Counted from the first letter of the stretch, positions 37,756-47,383 are shown. The stretch is 64,000 nucleotides of DNA from Sphingomonas pseudosanguinis (GCF_014196255.1 NZ_JACIDH010000009.1:1-64000); one strand, 5' to 3'. Made by a program: numbers and translations. Notes: generated by a model from the letters alone, not told the origin.

Positions 37756-39384
37756 ATGTCACGAGGTCGGTATCTGTTGGTCGGGGTCTCCGCCATCGCG
37801 CTCGCGGGTGGTGCGGGGGCGCTCTATGTCGCCCCGCTGATGGCCGATCCCGCCGGGATCAAGGATTGCGGCAACGTCCTGCCCCCGCTCCCCGCCCCCT
37901 CGGGCCATGCGCCCACCTCGGTCGCCGAACCGCAATGGGCGCAGCGGGGCGGCACCGTCAACGACGCCAGCTGCCTCAGCCGTACCGCCGTCAAGGGCGT
38001 CGTCCGCCCGACCAGCGAGGCTGAGGTGGCGCAGGCGCTGGCCTATGCGCGCGCCACCGGATTGCCGGTGTCGGCCGCCGGCGTGAAACATTCGATGGGC
38101 GGGCAGGCGTTTCGCGCCGGCGGGGTCGTGCTCGACATGCGGGGCATGGACGCCATCACGCTCGACCGCGACGCGCGCACCGTCACGGTCGGCGCAGGCA
38201 CGACCTGGCACGCCATCCAGCAGGCGATCCACCCCGATTTCGCGGTCAAGGCGATGCAGTCGACCGACATCTTCTCGGTCGGCGGGTCGATCTCGGTCAA
38301 CGCGCATGGCATGGATCATCAGGCGGGCGCGGTGATGGGCTCGCTGCGCAACATCCGGCTGATGCTCGCCGACGGGCGGGTGGTGACCGTCTCGCGCACC
38401 GAGAATCCCGATCTCTTCCGCCATGTCGTCGGCGGCTATGGCCTGTTCGGGGTGATATTGTCCGCGACGCTCGATGTCGTGCCCAACGCCATCTACCGCT
38501 CGGAACGCGCGCTGATCGACTATCGCGCCTTTCCCGCCACCTTCGAGCGGATCGCGGCCGACCCGTCGGTGGGGCTCGCCTATGTCCATCTCTCGACCGC
38601 GCCGGGATCGCTGCTGACCGAGGCACTGGTCTATCAATATCGCCAATTCCCCGAGGATCAGGCGCTGACGCGCGCGCCGCTGGGCGAGGTGCCCTCGACC
38701 AAGGTCCGCCGGCTGACCGTCAATCTCGCCAAGAAGAACGATCTGTTCAAGACGATGAAATGGTGGAGCGAGAAGCATCTCGAACACCGGCTGGAGGCGT
38801 GCACCATCACCCGCGCCACCGCGCAAGGATCGGGCGAGGCCTGTCTGGTCGCGCGCAACGACCCAATGCACGATTCAGTCGCCTATCTGTTCAACAAGCT
38901 GCCCGGCGAGACCGACATCCTCCACGAATATTTCGTGCCGCGCGACCGGATCGTCCCCTTCATCGACGGCATGCGGGACATATTGCGCGACCAAAAGGCC
39001 AATCTGGTCAACGCCTCGATTCGCGCGGTTGGGCATGAGGACAATGCGCTGTCCTATGCGCCCGCGCCCGCCTTCTCGGTGGTGCTCTATCTCAACCAGC
39101 CGACCGACGACGCCGGCACCGCCGCGATGCGCCGGCTGACGAGCGCGCTGATCGACCTGACGCTGGCGGAGGGCGGGCGCTTCTTCCTGCCCTATCAGCT
39201 GCATTATTCGCCTGAGCAGCTGGTACGCTCCTACCCTGAGATCGGTGCCTTCTTCGCGGCCAAGCGGCAATGGGACCCGGACGGGCTGTTCAGCAACAGC
39301 TGGTATGCGCGCTACGCACCCCTGGCCGGCAAACAGCCCGCCGCTACCCGCCCCTCGATCACCAGCGGCGCACCGGCGGCATAG
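37756..39384 (+). CDS. FAD-linked (PCMH-type) oxidoreductase
   Basis: 542 residues. An N-terminal membrane/signal segment (LLVGVSAIALAGGAGALYV) suggests envelope location. The PCMH FAD-binding domain (about 65-250) includes GVVRPTSEAEVAQAL, PVSAAGVKHSMGGQ, and TDIFSVGGSISVNAHG. The C-terminal half ends with AKRQWDPDGLFSN, the usual end motif of these oxidases. Members oxidise sugars, alcohols or lipid-linked sugars; no covalent-flavin motif is certain. Substrate unknown. Confidence 0.88.
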   Translation: MSRGRYLLVGVSAIALAGGAGALYVAPLMADPAGIKDCGNVLPPLPAPSGHAPTSVAEPQWAQRGGTVNDASCLSRTAVKGVVRPTSEAEVAQALAYARATGLPVSAAGVKHSMGGQAFRAGGVVLDMRGMDAITLDRDARTVTVGAGTTWHAIQQAIHPDFAVKAMQSTDIFSVGGSISVNAHGMDHQAGAVMGSLRNIRLMLADGRVVTVSRTENPDLFRHVVGGYGLFGVILSATLDVVPNAIYRSERALIDYRAFPATFERIAADPSVGLAYVHLSTAPGSLLTEALVYQYRQFPEDQALTRAPLGEVPSTKVRRLTVNLAKKNDLFKTMKWWSEKHLEHRLEACTITRATAQGSGEACLVARNDPMHDSVAYLFNKLPGETDILHEYFVPRDRIVPFIDGMRDILRDQKANLVNASIRAVGHEDNALSYAPAPAFSVVLYLNQPTDDAGTAAMRRLTSALIDLTLAEGGRFFLPYQLHYSPEQLVRSYPEIGAFFAAKRQWDPDGLFSNSWYARYAPLAGKQPAATRPSITSGAPAA

Positions 39385-39635
39385 AGCGCGGCGACGAAGC
39401 CCGCCCGGTCGCCGCGCGCCAGCGTCGCCCCGCGCCGCACCTCGACCACCCGCCCCCCGGCCGCCGCGATGGCGCGAACCGCACGCCCCTCGTCGCCGAC
39501 CACCGCCACCAGCCGCCCCGCCGGCCCGACAAAGGGCAGGCCGAGCATGATCAGCGCCCAGCCCGCCAGCACGAGCGCCAGCAGCGCGGAAAAGCGGAGG
39601 CCGGTATTCAGCCCCGCCCTAATAGTCATAGACAT
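39312..39635 (-). CDS. small single-pass membrane protein
   Basis: 107 residues. A strong membrane segment (FSALLALVLAGWALIMLGLPF) is followed by a short soluble domain (AVVGDEGRAVRAIAAAGGRV) of about 65 residues. It overlaps the end of the convergent FAD oxidoreductase gene by 73 bp. An ATG at 39629 is an alternative start. It ends a three-gene reverse-strand operon of membrane and exported proteins. No known domain. Confidence 0.6.
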   Translation of the reverse strand: MSMTIRAGLNTGLRFSALLALVLAGWALIMLGLPFVGPAGRLVAVVGDEGRAVRAIAAAGGRVVEVRRGATLARGDRAGFVAALYAAGAPLVIEGRVAAGCLPARGA

Positions 39636-40698
39636 GCTCGACCACGCCACCGCACGCGCGCGCGTCGCGGATCAGGGCGGGGAGCGCAGGCACCTGCACC
39701 GAAGTGCCGATGCGCCGCCACCCCGCCCGCTCGATCGGCATATCGAGCAACGTCGTCCCCGCCATCCGCGTGCCGGCGGGGACCAGCAGCGTGACGAAGA
39801 TGTCGTCATTGCCGGCGATCTCGACCAGCGGCACGTCCGCCGTCGCCAGCCGGCCGAGCAGGTCGGTGAACTGGGCATAGCGCGGTGCCTCGACCACGGT
39901 CAGGCCGTTGTCGCTCCGCACGGGGCGCAGCCGGGGGTCGATCCGCGTCACCTCGGCCGGGGTCGCGCGCACGACGAAGCGTAAAGAACGCTCATCGGGC
40001 GGACCGCTCCGCGCGCTGGCGGCGCCTAGCGCCCTGGCATAGCCGGCCTTGACCAGATATTCCGCCGACAGTGCGCCGCGCCGCTCGATCGACCGCGCGC
40101 CCCAGCCCGGCGTCCGCCACAGCCCGCGCAGCGCGTCGCCGAACGCGAACTTATACCAGGGCACCTCGTGGATGAACGCGCCGTAGCGCGTCTGCACGCC
40201 CGCGGCATAGCGGTCCTGCGGGCTGGTCCAGCCGCCGATCGCTTCGGACAGTCGCCCGGCAGTGTTCTCGTACAGCGCCTTGACCGCCATCTCGACGGTG
40301 AAGCTGATGCCGATCGTATAGATCATCAGCTTGGCCTCGCCCGCGCCGGGCTGTCCGCGCGCGACGCGGTTGATCGCGCAGAAGCCGCGCCAGAAACCGG
40401 CGATGTCGCCGCCATAGCCATAACCGCTGGGCGGCCGACCCGCCGACAGCCAGCGCCCCAAACTGTCAGCCGAATAGACGATATGCCATTCGGGATAGGT
40501 CAGCCAGGTCCGCACCTCCGCGCGCGGGGCGGCGGGGCCGGAGGCGGCCCCCGGCCCCGCGACCGACCGATAGGGGCCGTGCGGCGCGAACCCCGCCAGC
40601 GGCGCACGGCATCCCAGCTCGATCCCCGCTACTGGCACGATCACCAGCGCGGCGAGCGCGCCGCCCAGCGCCAGCGCGACCCGCCAGCGCCGCCTCAT
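39619..40698 (-). CDS. membrane-anchored or exported conserved hypothetical protein
   Basis: 359 residues with an N-terminal hydrophobic segment (VALALGGALAALVIVPVAGI). Aromatic-rich conserved-looking stretches (TWLTYPEWHIVY, GDIAGFWRGFCAINR, FIHEVPWYKFAFGDAL) suggest a defined enzyme-like fold in the periplasm, but I recognise no named domain. The ATG at 40698 overlaps the stop of the upstream membrane-protein gene by 4 bp, and its own stop overlaps the next gene: a tightly coupled three-gene unit. Confidence 0.7.
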   Translation of the reverse strand: MRRRWRVALALGGALAALVIVPVAGIELGCRAPLAGFAPHGPYRSVAGPGAASGPAAPRAEVRTWLTYPEWHIVYSADSLGRWLSAGRPPSGYGYGGDIAGFWRGFCAINRVARGQPGAGEAKLMIYTIGISFTVEMAVKALYENTAGRLSEAIGGWTSPQDRYAAGVQTRYGAFIHEVPWYKFAFGDALRGLWRTPGWGARSIERRGALSAEYLVKAGYARALGAASARSGPPDERSLRFVVRATPAEVTRIDPRLRPVRSDNGLTVVEAPRYAQFTDLLGRLATADVPLVEIAGNDDIFVTLLVPAGTRMAGTTLLDMPIERAGWRRIGTSVQVPALPALIRDARACGGVVEHVYDY

Positions 40699-41102
40699 GC
40701 CGGCCGACGCGCCCAGCGATAGCCGATCCAGATCGCCACCCCGCCGATCACCAGATGCGGCAGGTTGGCGAAGACATGCGCATAGAGCGACTGGCGGATC
40801 GGCCCGTAGAGAAAGATGCCCCCGTCCAGATAGCCGCTCCCCAGGAACAGCCCCATCACCCCGTCGGCGAAGTAGAGCGGCCCGAACAGCCGGAAATAGG
40901 TGCGCGCCGCGCCGTATGACCACCAGGCGGCGATCCCGGCCCACAGCCCGGAGAAGAAATGCAGGCTGTCGTCATACAGGTCGAGCTTGAACAGCCCGAA
41001 CAAATTGCCGTCCGCGTCGTGGAAACCCGGCACATAGCCGATCGCGACGACCAGCATGAAGCCGAGGAAATAGATCCAGCCAGCCTTGCGCACCCGGTCC
41101 AT
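40695..41102 (-). CDS. four-helix membrane protein of unknown function
   Basis: 135 residues with four membrane segments (IYFLGFMLVVAIGYV; FFSGLWAGIAAWWSYGA; YFADGVMGLFLGSGYL; NLPHLVIGGVAIWIGY). Conserved-looking HFFSG and HVFANLPHL histidines lie at membrane borders. It is the first gene of the coupled reverse-strand unit ending at 39312. Function unknown. Confidence 0.7.
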   Translation of the reverse strand: MDRVRKAGWIYFLGFMLVVAIGYVPGFHDADGNLFGLFKLDLYDDSLHFFSGLWAGIAAWWSYGAARTYFRLFGPLYFADGVMGLFLGSGYLDGGIFLYGPIRQSLYAHVFANLPHLVIGGVAIWIGYRWARRPA

Positions 41103-41175
41103 CGCATTCTCCCTGCGGTCACCATGTCACCGACGGATCATGGTGACAATGCGCACGCCCCGTCGCGACCGGGCC

Positions 41176-41817
41176 TCAGTCGAGCCGGCAGTCCGACAGG
41201 ATGGTGGTGCCGCCCAGCGCGCGGACCCCGCCGCACGCGACGGTGATGACCTGCCCCTTGGCCAGCGGCGCCAGCCGTTCGCGATAGCCGGCGGGGAAGT
41301 TGACGATGACATAGTTGAAGCGCGTCCGCCCCTCCATCGACAGCGACGGGGTCGGCCCCGGCTGGACCATGGTCGCGATCGTGCCCGACACGCGTACCGG
41401 CCCGGCATAGCGCGCGGCCGCGCCCTGCGGATCGCTGACGAAGGACGAGTCGAGACTGGCGGCCGAGACGGTCCGAGTCGGGGCGGCGTCGCTACCGGGT
41501 TCGGTCGCAGCAATGGTTGCCTGCGCCTCGGGCGTGTCGGTGCGCGTCGTCGGCGCCGGGGTGCGGGCGGGGGCGAGCAGCAGATAGGCGATCGACAGCA
41601 CCGCGATCACCAGCAGCACGGGGAGCAGCCAGCCGCGTCCACCTCTCGCGCCGGGCTGCGACGCGAAGGACTGGGTCTCGACGGGGTTGGGTCTTGGCGG
41701 TGGCGCGACCGGATCGGCGGTCACGCCGGCCGTCGTACCCGACACCGCCGCGCCGCACTGACCGCAAAAACGGGCATCCCGCGCCAGTTCGGCGCCGCAT
41801 TGGCTACAAAAGGCCAT
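41176..41817 (-). CDS. zinc-ribbon membrane protein with OB-fold-like domain
   Basis: 213 residues. It begins MAFCSQCGAELARDARFCGQCG, two CxxC pairs of a zinc ribbon, then a Pro-rich linker and one membrane segment (LLPVLLVIAVLSIAYLLLA). The C-terminal domain (about 120-213; VRVSGTIATMVQPGPTPSL... NYVIVNFP) resembles the tRNA_anti-like OB fold seen in other zinc-ribbon membrane proteins. The ribbon would be cytosolic and the OB-like domain periplasmic. Role unknown. Confidence 0.75.
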   Translation of the reverse strand: MAFCSQCGAELARDARFCGQCGAAVSGTTAGVTADPVAPPPRPNPVETQSFASQPGARGGRGWLLPVLLVIAVLSIAYLLLAPARTPAPTTRTDTPEAQATIAATEPGSDAAPTRTVSAASLDSSFVSDPQGAAARYAGPVRVSGTIATMVQPGPTPSLSMEGRTRFNYVIVNFPAGYRERLAPLAKGQVITVACGGVRALGGTTILSDCRLD

Positions 41818-42030
41818 CGCCGTCTCTCCCTTGTCTGCCGGAGATGACGCCTGAGGCGGAGGGATCGTTCCCCTATCGTATCGATTGCCGTGCCGCGAAC
41901 GCCACTTGAGAATAAATGATCGCTGTTCATTTGTCATTAATTGAACGATGCTTATTTATCGATCCGTGGCCGATGGACGGCCGCGACCCGGACCGTTTCG
42001 GGGACGGGAACCAAGCATGGGAGAACGACC

Positions 42031-42396
42031 ATGAAGCGCATGACCCTGATCGCCACCGCGATCGTCGCAGCGGCCTGCGTCGCCGGCCAGCCCGCGGCCG
42101 CCTATCAGATCCGCACCACCGGCCGCACCATGGCCAGCCCGCAACTGGCCGCCGATGTCCTCAACGACATCGCGCGCTATTCCAAGACGACGGGCGGCTG
42201 TTCCTTCATCTATTCGGCCGACATGCGGATCGTGCCCGACAGCCAGCGCGCCGATGGCGGCCATACAGAGATCTGGACGCTCAATGCCTGCGCGGCCAAG
42301 CAACGCTTCCGGATCGCGATGCGCCCGTCGCCGCGCGGGGGCAGCGACTATACGATCCAACCGCTGACCGGCCGCATGCCGCTCTGGGTACGGTGA
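42031..42396 (+). CDS. small exported protein of unknown function
   Basis: 121 residues with a signal peptide (LIATAIVAAACVAGQPAAA). The mature part has two cysteines (TGGCSF and NACAAK) that may pair. The ATG at 42031 follows a GGGAGAACG ribosome site. It is in tandem with another small exported protein 52 bp downstream, probably cotranscribed; the AT-rich DNA at 41890-41965 is the likely promoter. Confidence 0.65.
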   Translation: MKRMTLIATAIVAAACVAGQPAAAYQIRTTGRTMASPQLAADVLNDIARYSKTTGGCSFIYSADMRIVPDSQRADGGHTEIWTLNACAAKQRFRIAMRPSPRGGSDYTIQPLTGRMPLWVR

Positions 42397-42448
42397 AGCC
42401 AATCCGCCTGCGAAACATTCTACTCGTTGGACATATGGGAGACTTGTC

Positions 42449-42904
42449 ATGTTGAAGTCGATCATCACCACCGCCGCGCTGGCCGCGACGCTCGCCCCCC
42501 TCGCCGCCACCCCCGCCCGGGCGCAGGGACTCGCCAGCTGGCACGGCACCTATGTCTGGGAAGAATCGCTCGGCCGGATCGGCGGCAATGGCAGCGACGG
42601 GTTCGCCGCCTTCGTCACCCGCACGCTGACGCTGGGGCCGGCCGCCGGCGCGACGGGCTGCCGGCTGAACAGCGAAGGCTTCCAGACCTATCAGCAGATC
42701 AAGTGCACCGCCACGCCCGAGCCGGGATCGGTGATCATCAAGCTCTACAAATTCCGTCCCTCCGATCCCGGCCGTGGCCCCTCGGGCACCCGGCTGTTCC
42801 GGATGACGCGGACCGGATCGGGGATCGTGACCACGCTGGAGGCGATGACGCCCGCCAGCGATGCGACACCGACGCGCGGCCGCCTGTTCCACCGAGTGCG
42901 CTGA
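42449..42904 (+). CDS. small exported protein, possibly DUF5991-like
   Basis: 151 residues, signal peptide AALAATLAPLAATPARAQ. The mature N-terminus LASWHGTYVWEESLGRIGG with later YQQIKCTATPEPGSVIIKLY resembles a small exported family (I believe DUF5991), with one disulfide possible between C in ATGCRLN and QIKCTA. GGGAGA precedes the ATG. It follows the 121-residue exported protein. Confidence 0.6.
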   Translation: MLKSIITTAALAATLAPLAATPARAQGLASWHGTYVWEESLGRIGGNGSDGFAAFVTRTLTLGPAAGATGCRLNSEGFQTYQQIKCTATPEPGSVIIKLYKFRPSDPGRGPSGTRLFRMTRTGSGIVTTLEAMTPASDATPTRGRLFHRVR

Positions 42905-42977
42905 CCGCTTACACACCCTCGACGGCCGTTCGCTCCGGGCGGCCGTCGCCCCCTTTTCCAGAAAGCCTCGCCATTCC

Positions 42978-43586
42978 ATGGGTAGACGATCCGACCATAG
43001 CCGCGACGAACTGACCGAATTGATGATCGCAGCGGGCACCGGCCTGATGGCCGAAACCGGCTTTGCGGGCTTTTCCGCGCGGGAGGTCGCCAAGCGGGTC
43101 GGCTATACCATCGGCACCGTCCACAATGTCTTCGGCAATGTCGACGGACTGGTCACCGCGATCAACACGCGCAGCTTCGCCGACTGGGCCGAGACGCTGG
43201 CGGACAGCCTGCGTGCGGCCGAGACCGGCGGGGATGGCGACCGGATCGCCGCGCTGGTGCACGGCTATTTCGCCTTCGCCCGCGCGCATCCCCGCCGCTG
43301 GGCCGCGATCTATGACCATCGCCCCGCCTGCGAGACGCTGAGCCCCGCGCAGGAGGAGATGCGCGGCCGGCTGATGCGGATCGTCGCGGCGGAAGTGGCG
43401 CGCGCGCTCGACCGGCCGATCGACGCCGCGCTCGGCACGCTCGCCCGCTCGCTGGTCGCGACCGTCCATGGCCACTGCGTCTTCGCGGTCACCGGCTCCT
43501 GGGCGGCGATGGGCGAGCACGATCCCGAAGCCGCCGCGCTGGCGCGCGTCCGCGAAAGCCTGGCCGCCGCGAGGGCCGCTCACTGA
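42978..43586 (+). CDS. TetR-family transcriptional regulator
   Basis: 202 residues. The N-terminal HTH is typical (LMIAAGTGLMAETGFAGFSA, then VAKRVGYTIGTVHNVFGNVD), followed by an all-helical ligand domain (TetR_C, WHG-like: ARAHPRRWAAIYDHR). The start at 42978 gives the usual short N-terminal arm. The membrane-protein gene begins 12 bp downstream and is likely cotranscribed. Confidence 0.88.
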   Translation: MGRRSDHSRDELTELMIAAGTGLMAETGFAGFSAREVAKRVGYTIGTVHNVFGNVDGLVTAINTRSFADWAETLADSLRAAETGGDGDRIAALVHGYFAFARAHPRRWAAIYDHRPACETLSPAQEEMRGRLMRIVAAEVARALDRPIDAALGTLARSLVATVHGHCVFAVTGSWAAMGEHDPEAAALARVRESLAAARAAH

Positions 43587-43598
43587 CAGGATAGCATC

Positions 43599-44507
43599 AT
43601 GCCGTTTCGCCTGGACTATCGCAGCGCCCATCGCCGCATCGGCATCGACCGGATCGCCGGCCTGCCACCGCAGTTCGAGGGCACGCGGGACGGCTGGCTG
43701 TTCCGCCGCCACGGCCATGGCCCCGCCTTGCCGTTGAGCGAGGCCGAACATGCCGGCTTCATGCGCGAGGGCGTGCGTGCCGTGCTGCTGCACGCGGTGG
43801 CGCTGCCCGTCTTCGGCTGGCTCGCCTGGCTGCTGCTCGCGCGGCTGCTGCCCGGCTGGGGCACGAACCCGCGCGCCGCGCTGTTCGGGGTCGTACTGGC
43901 GCTGATCGGGCTGGCGCTGCACCTGTCGCTGCGTCACCGCGCCGATGCGCCCGCCCGCGCGCTGGCCGGACGCCGGCCGGTCGCGCCCGCGCGCGATCCC
44001 GACGACGCGACCCAGCCTTCCTATGGCACCATCCTCGTCCTGATGCTCTGGATACTGTTCATGGCGGCGGTCGGCACGCGCCAGCCGCCCGGCTTCTACA
44101 TCGCCTTCGCCACCGCCGGACTGATGCTCGTCCTGTTCCTCGCCATCCGCCGCTGGCGGTTCCAGCATCGGCTGACCCCGGCGCAGCGCCAGCGGCTGCG
44201 CACCGCGCACAAGACCGAGCGCCGCGAGCGCCGCGCCGCGCGCCGCTGGTGGCAGACGCCGCTCTATCTCCTCTTCCTGCTGGTCGGGATGATCCTGCTC
44301 GGCGTCATCGTCATCGTTGCGCTGGCGATCACCGCGCGGATCACCGGCACGACGATCGCGGACATGGGCTTCGGCCCGTTCATGACCGGCATCATCGCGG
44401 GCATCGTGCTGGGCTGCTTCGCCATCGCCCCGTTCGACCGGCTGTGCCGGCGCTGGACCGGCCACTCGACCCTTGGCGCCTTCGACTGGTGGCCGCTCCA
44501 TTGGTAG
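43599..44507 (+). CDS. multi-pass membrane protein of unknown function
   Basis: 302 residues with about six membrane segments (VLLHAVALPVFGWLAWLLL; ALFGVVLALIGLALHLSL; ILVLMLWILFMAA; ATAGLMLVLFLAI; LYLLFLLVGMILLGVIVIVA; MTGIIAGIVLGCFAIAPF). A basic stretch (QRQRLRTAHKTERRERR) between segments four and five is probably cytosolic. It lies 12 bp after the TetR gene, so it may be the regulator's target. Confidence 0.7.
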   Translation: MPFRLDYRSAHRRIGIDRIAGLPPQFEGTRDGWLFRRHGHGPALPLSEAEHAGFMREGVRAVLLHAVALPVFGWLAWLLLARLLPGWGTNPRAALFGVVLALIGLALHLSLRHRADAPARALAGRRPVAPARDPDDATQPSYGTILVLMLWILFMAAVGTRQPPGFYIAFATAGLMLVLFLAIRRWRFQHRLTPAQRQRLRTAHKTERRERRAARRWWQTPLYLLFLLVGMILLGVIVIVALAITARITGTTIADMGFGPFMTGIIAGIVLGCFAIAPFDRLCRRWTGHSTLGAFDWWPLHW

Positions 44508-44582
44508 CGGCCGACAGATAGTGGCGAACGGGCAACACCCTGCCAGAGATGCACAAGATCGATAACAAACGATTGCAGATTG

Positions 44583-44594
44583 CCATTGCAATGG
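44583..44594. promoter_or_regulatory. palindromic operator candidate upstream of the third TonB receptor
   Basis: Perfect 12-bp palindrome CCATTGCAATGG, 66 bp before the receptor start, in a local AT-rich promoter-like patch with further TTGCA/TGCAA elements (44573-44577, 44597-44615). The arrangement resembles LacI- or CRP-type operators. No matching regulator gene is adjacent. Confidence 0.4.
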
Positions 44595-44659
44595 TTTGCA
44601 CACGGCCATATGCAACCTGCCGGCCATCCAAAGAGAGGCCGTCCAGGAGAGGTTTCGTG

Positions 44660-47146
44660 ATGTCGCTGCGCTTTCATCTGCTCGCTTCCGTCCCCGCGCT
44701 GCTGATCGCCAGCGCTGCCCAGGCGCAGGTCGCCCCGCCCCAGACCACCGAGTCGCCCCCGGCCGCCGACGCGTCCGAGGCCGCCGCTTCGGGGGATATC
44801 GTCGTCACCGGCGTGGCGCAGGGGCGCAACCGCCTCGACACCTCGGTCTCGGTCAGCTCGCTCGACGCCGACCTCACCACCAAGATCCCGCCGCGCAACA
44901 CCGCCGAGATCCTGCGCAACCTGCCCGGCGTGCGCGTCGAGGCCTCGGGCGGCGAGGGCAACGCCAATATCTCGGTGCGCGGCCTGCCCGTCGCGTCGGG
45001 CGGCTCGAAGTTCCTGCAGCTGCAGGAGGACGGCCTGCCCGTCCTGGAATTCGGCGACATCATCTTCGGCAATGCCGACATCTTCATCCGCAACGACCTG
45101 TCGCTCGAGCGCATCGAGTCGGTGCGTGGCGGCTCGGCCTCGACCTTCGCCAGCAACTCGCCGGGCGGCATCATCAACTTCATCTCGAAGACCGGCGAGC
45201 AGGAAGGCGGCTCGTTCCAGCTGTCGTCGGGCATCGACTACCGCGAATATCGCGCCGACTTCGCCTATGGCGGCCGCATCGACGCCAACACCCGCTATGA
45301 GCTGAGCGGCTTCTACCGGCTGGGCGACGGCCCGCGCGACGTCGGCTACGACGCGATGCGCGGCGGCCAGATCAAGGCGAACATCACCCGCGAGTTCGAG
45401 GGCGGCTATATCCGCGTCTATGGCAAGTATCTGGACGATCGCAGCATCGCCTATCTGCCCAACCCGGTGCGCGTGACCGGCAGCAACGGCGACCCCAGCT
45501 ATATCAACATCCCCGGCTTCTCGATCAACGAGGACACGCTGCACAGCCGCTATATCCGCTCGGTCCAGACGCTCGACGGCAACAACAATGTCGTGCGCCG
45601 CAACATCGGCGACGGCATGCACCCGGACGTGAAGTCGGTCGGCTTCGAGGGGCAGTATGAGATCGCCGATGGCTGGAACGTCACCGAGCGGTTCCGCTAT
45701 TCGGACATTTCGGGCGATTTCGTCTCGCCCTTCCCCGCCTCGGTCGGCGATGCGCAGACCACCGCCAACGGCTTTGCCGGCGCGGGCGCGCAGCTCTTCT
45801 ACGCCAGCGGCCCGCTCTCGGGACAGCGTATCGCCAATCCGGGCGCGCTCGGCGGCAACGGCCTGCTCGCCAGCGTCGTGCTGTTCGATGTCGACCTCAA
45901 GAGCCTGAACAACATCACCAATGATCTGCGCATCAACGGCAAGGTCGATCTGGGCGGTGGCCAGCTGTCGATCGCGGCGGGCATGTATAATTCGCGCCAG
46001 GACGTGAAGACCGACTGGCTGTGGACCTCGTTCTTCCAGACCGTGCAGGGCGATGGCCGCTCGGTGCTGGTCGACATCCGCAACGCGGCCGGCGTGTCGC
46101 AGACGGCGGGCGGCACGCTCTATTCGGCGGCCTTTTTCGGCAATTGCTGCCGCCGCAGCTATGACATGCGCTACACGACCAACGCGCCCTTCGCGCAGCT
46201 GGGCTTCGAGATCGGCCGCCTGAACATCGACGGCAGCCTGCGCTACGACTTCGGCTCGGCCAAGGGCAGCATCGCGGGCGACCTGCCCGGCGCGGTGACG
46301 ACCCGGGCGCAGGACATCAACGGCAACGGCGTCATCTCGGCGGCCGAGCGCAACGTGGCGTTCCTGCCCAACAACCGCACCGGCATCGACTATGATTACA
46401 GCTATCTGTCCTATTCGGCGGGTGTCAATTATCGCCTGAGCCCGACGCTGGCGGCGTTCGCGCGCTACAGCCGGGGCGGCCGCGTCAATGCCGATCGCCT
46501 GCTGTTCGGCCCGACCATCAACCTGCAGACCGGCGGGCTGGTCAATGGCGCCAAGCCCTATGACTTCGTGCGCCAGGCCGAGGGCGGCCTGAAATATTCG
46601 GCCGGCCCGGTCGGCCTGTTCGCCACCGTGTTCAACGCGCGGACCGAGGAAACCAACTATCTGCTCTCGCAGCAGCAGTTCACCAGCCGCCGTTACGAGG
46701 CGACCGGTGTCGAGCTGGAAGGCCGGTTCCGTGCGGGTCCCTTCTCGCTGAGCGCGGCGGGCACCTATACCGATGCCAAGATCACCAGCGACGCGACCGA
46801 TGCGACGCTGAACGGCAACCGCCCGCAGCGTCAGGCCGCCTTCGTCTATCAGGCGACGCCGCAGTTCGACTTCGGCCCGGTCAGCTTCGGCGCCAACGTG
46901 ATCGGCACGACGTCCAGCTATACCCAGCCGGTCAACCAGCTGAAGATGCCCGCCTATACCCAGGTCAACGGCTTCCTGCTGGTGCGCGCCGCCAGCAATG
47001 TCAGCTTCAACCTGAACGCCAACAACATCTTCAACGTCAAGGGCATCACCGAAGCCGAAGACGCCGCGATCCCGGCCAACCAGCTGGTCCGCGCGCGTTC
47101 GATCAACGGCCGCACCATCGCCGCCTCGGTCCGCTTCGACTTCTAA
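44660..47146 (+). CDS. TonB-dependent receptor
   Basis: 828 residues with a signal peptide (LLASVPALLIASAAQAQ). A TonB box-like DIVVTGVAQGRNRLDT is followed by plug motifs ILRNLPGVRVEASGGEGNAN, ISVRGLPVASGG, and RIESVRGGSASTFASNSPGG, then a barrel ending IAASVRFDF with terminal Phe. The QxFxNSPGGIINF region is the usual plug end. AGGAGAGG precedes the ATG; a GTG one codon earlier is possible. No co-operonic gene gives a substrate. Confidence 0.92.
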   Translation: MSLRFHLLASVPALLIASAAQAQVAPPQTTESPPAADASEAAASGDIVVTGVAQGRNRLDTSVSVSSLDADLTTKIPPRNTAEILRNLPGVRVEASGGEGNANISVRGLPVASGGSKFLQLQEDGLPVLEFGDIIFGNADIFIRNDLSLERIESVRGGSASTFASNSPGGIINFISKTGEQEGGSFQLSSGIDYREYRADFAYGGRIDANTRYELSGFYRLGDGPRDVGYDAMRGGQIKANITREFEGGYIRVYGKYLDDRSIAYLPNPVRVTGSNGDPSYINIPGFSINEDTLHSRYIRSVQTLDGNNNVVRRNIGDGMHPDVKSVGFEGQYEIADGWNVTERFRYSDISGDFVSPFPASVGDAQTTANGFAGAGAQLFYASGPLSGQRIANPGALGGNGLLASVVLFDVDLKSLNNITNDLRINGKVDLGGGQLSIAAGMYNSRQDVKTDWLWTSFFQTVQGDGRSVLVDIRNAAGVSQTAGGTLYSAAFFGNCCRRSYDMRYTTNAPFAQLGFEIGRLNIDGSLRYDFGSAKGSIAGDLPGAVTTRAQDINGNGVISAAERNVAFLPNNRTGIDYDYSYLSYSAGVNYRLSPTLAAFARYSRGGRVNADRLLFGPTINLQTGGLVNGAKPYDFVRQAEGGLKYSAGPVGLFATVFNARTEETNYLLSQQQFTSRRYEATGVELEGRFRAGPFSLSAAGTYTDAKITSDATDATLNGNRPQRQAAFVYQATPQFDFGPVSFGANVIGTTSSYTQPVNQLKMPAYTQVNGFLLVRAASNVSFNLNANNIFNVKGITEAEDAAIPANQLVRARSINGRTIAASVRFDF

Positions 47147-47383
47147 GGCCGGGTGGCATTCAATCTATCCTCCCCTGCAAGGGGAGGTGGCAGGCCGCAG
47201 GCCTGACGGAGGGGTGTCCCGCTATCGAGAGCGTGACACCCCTCCACCATCCTTCGGATGATCCCCCTCCCCTTGCAGGGGAGGAATGAGGGTAGCTTCG
47301 TCTCCATCCCGATGAGACCTACGAGGCCCGTCCACCAGCGGAGACGGTTGATCCCGCTCCCCCGCCGTGCCACGCGGGCATCC
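47147..47383. other. intergenic region holding repeat copy C
   Basis: The region after the receptor contains repeat copy C (47168-47285) and about 95 bp of leader before the next small gene. No additional gene is seen. Confidence 0.6.
47168..47285. repeat. dispersed palindromic repeat, copy C
   Basis: 118 bp, opening with CCTCCCCTGCAAGGGGAGG and closing with CCTCCCCTTGCAGGGGAGGA, with inner GGAGGGGTGTCCC / GTGACACCCCTCC arms. The CAGGCCTGACGG motif lies in its left half, whereas in copies B and D it lies in the right half, so this copy is inverted relative to them. Confidence 0.8.
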
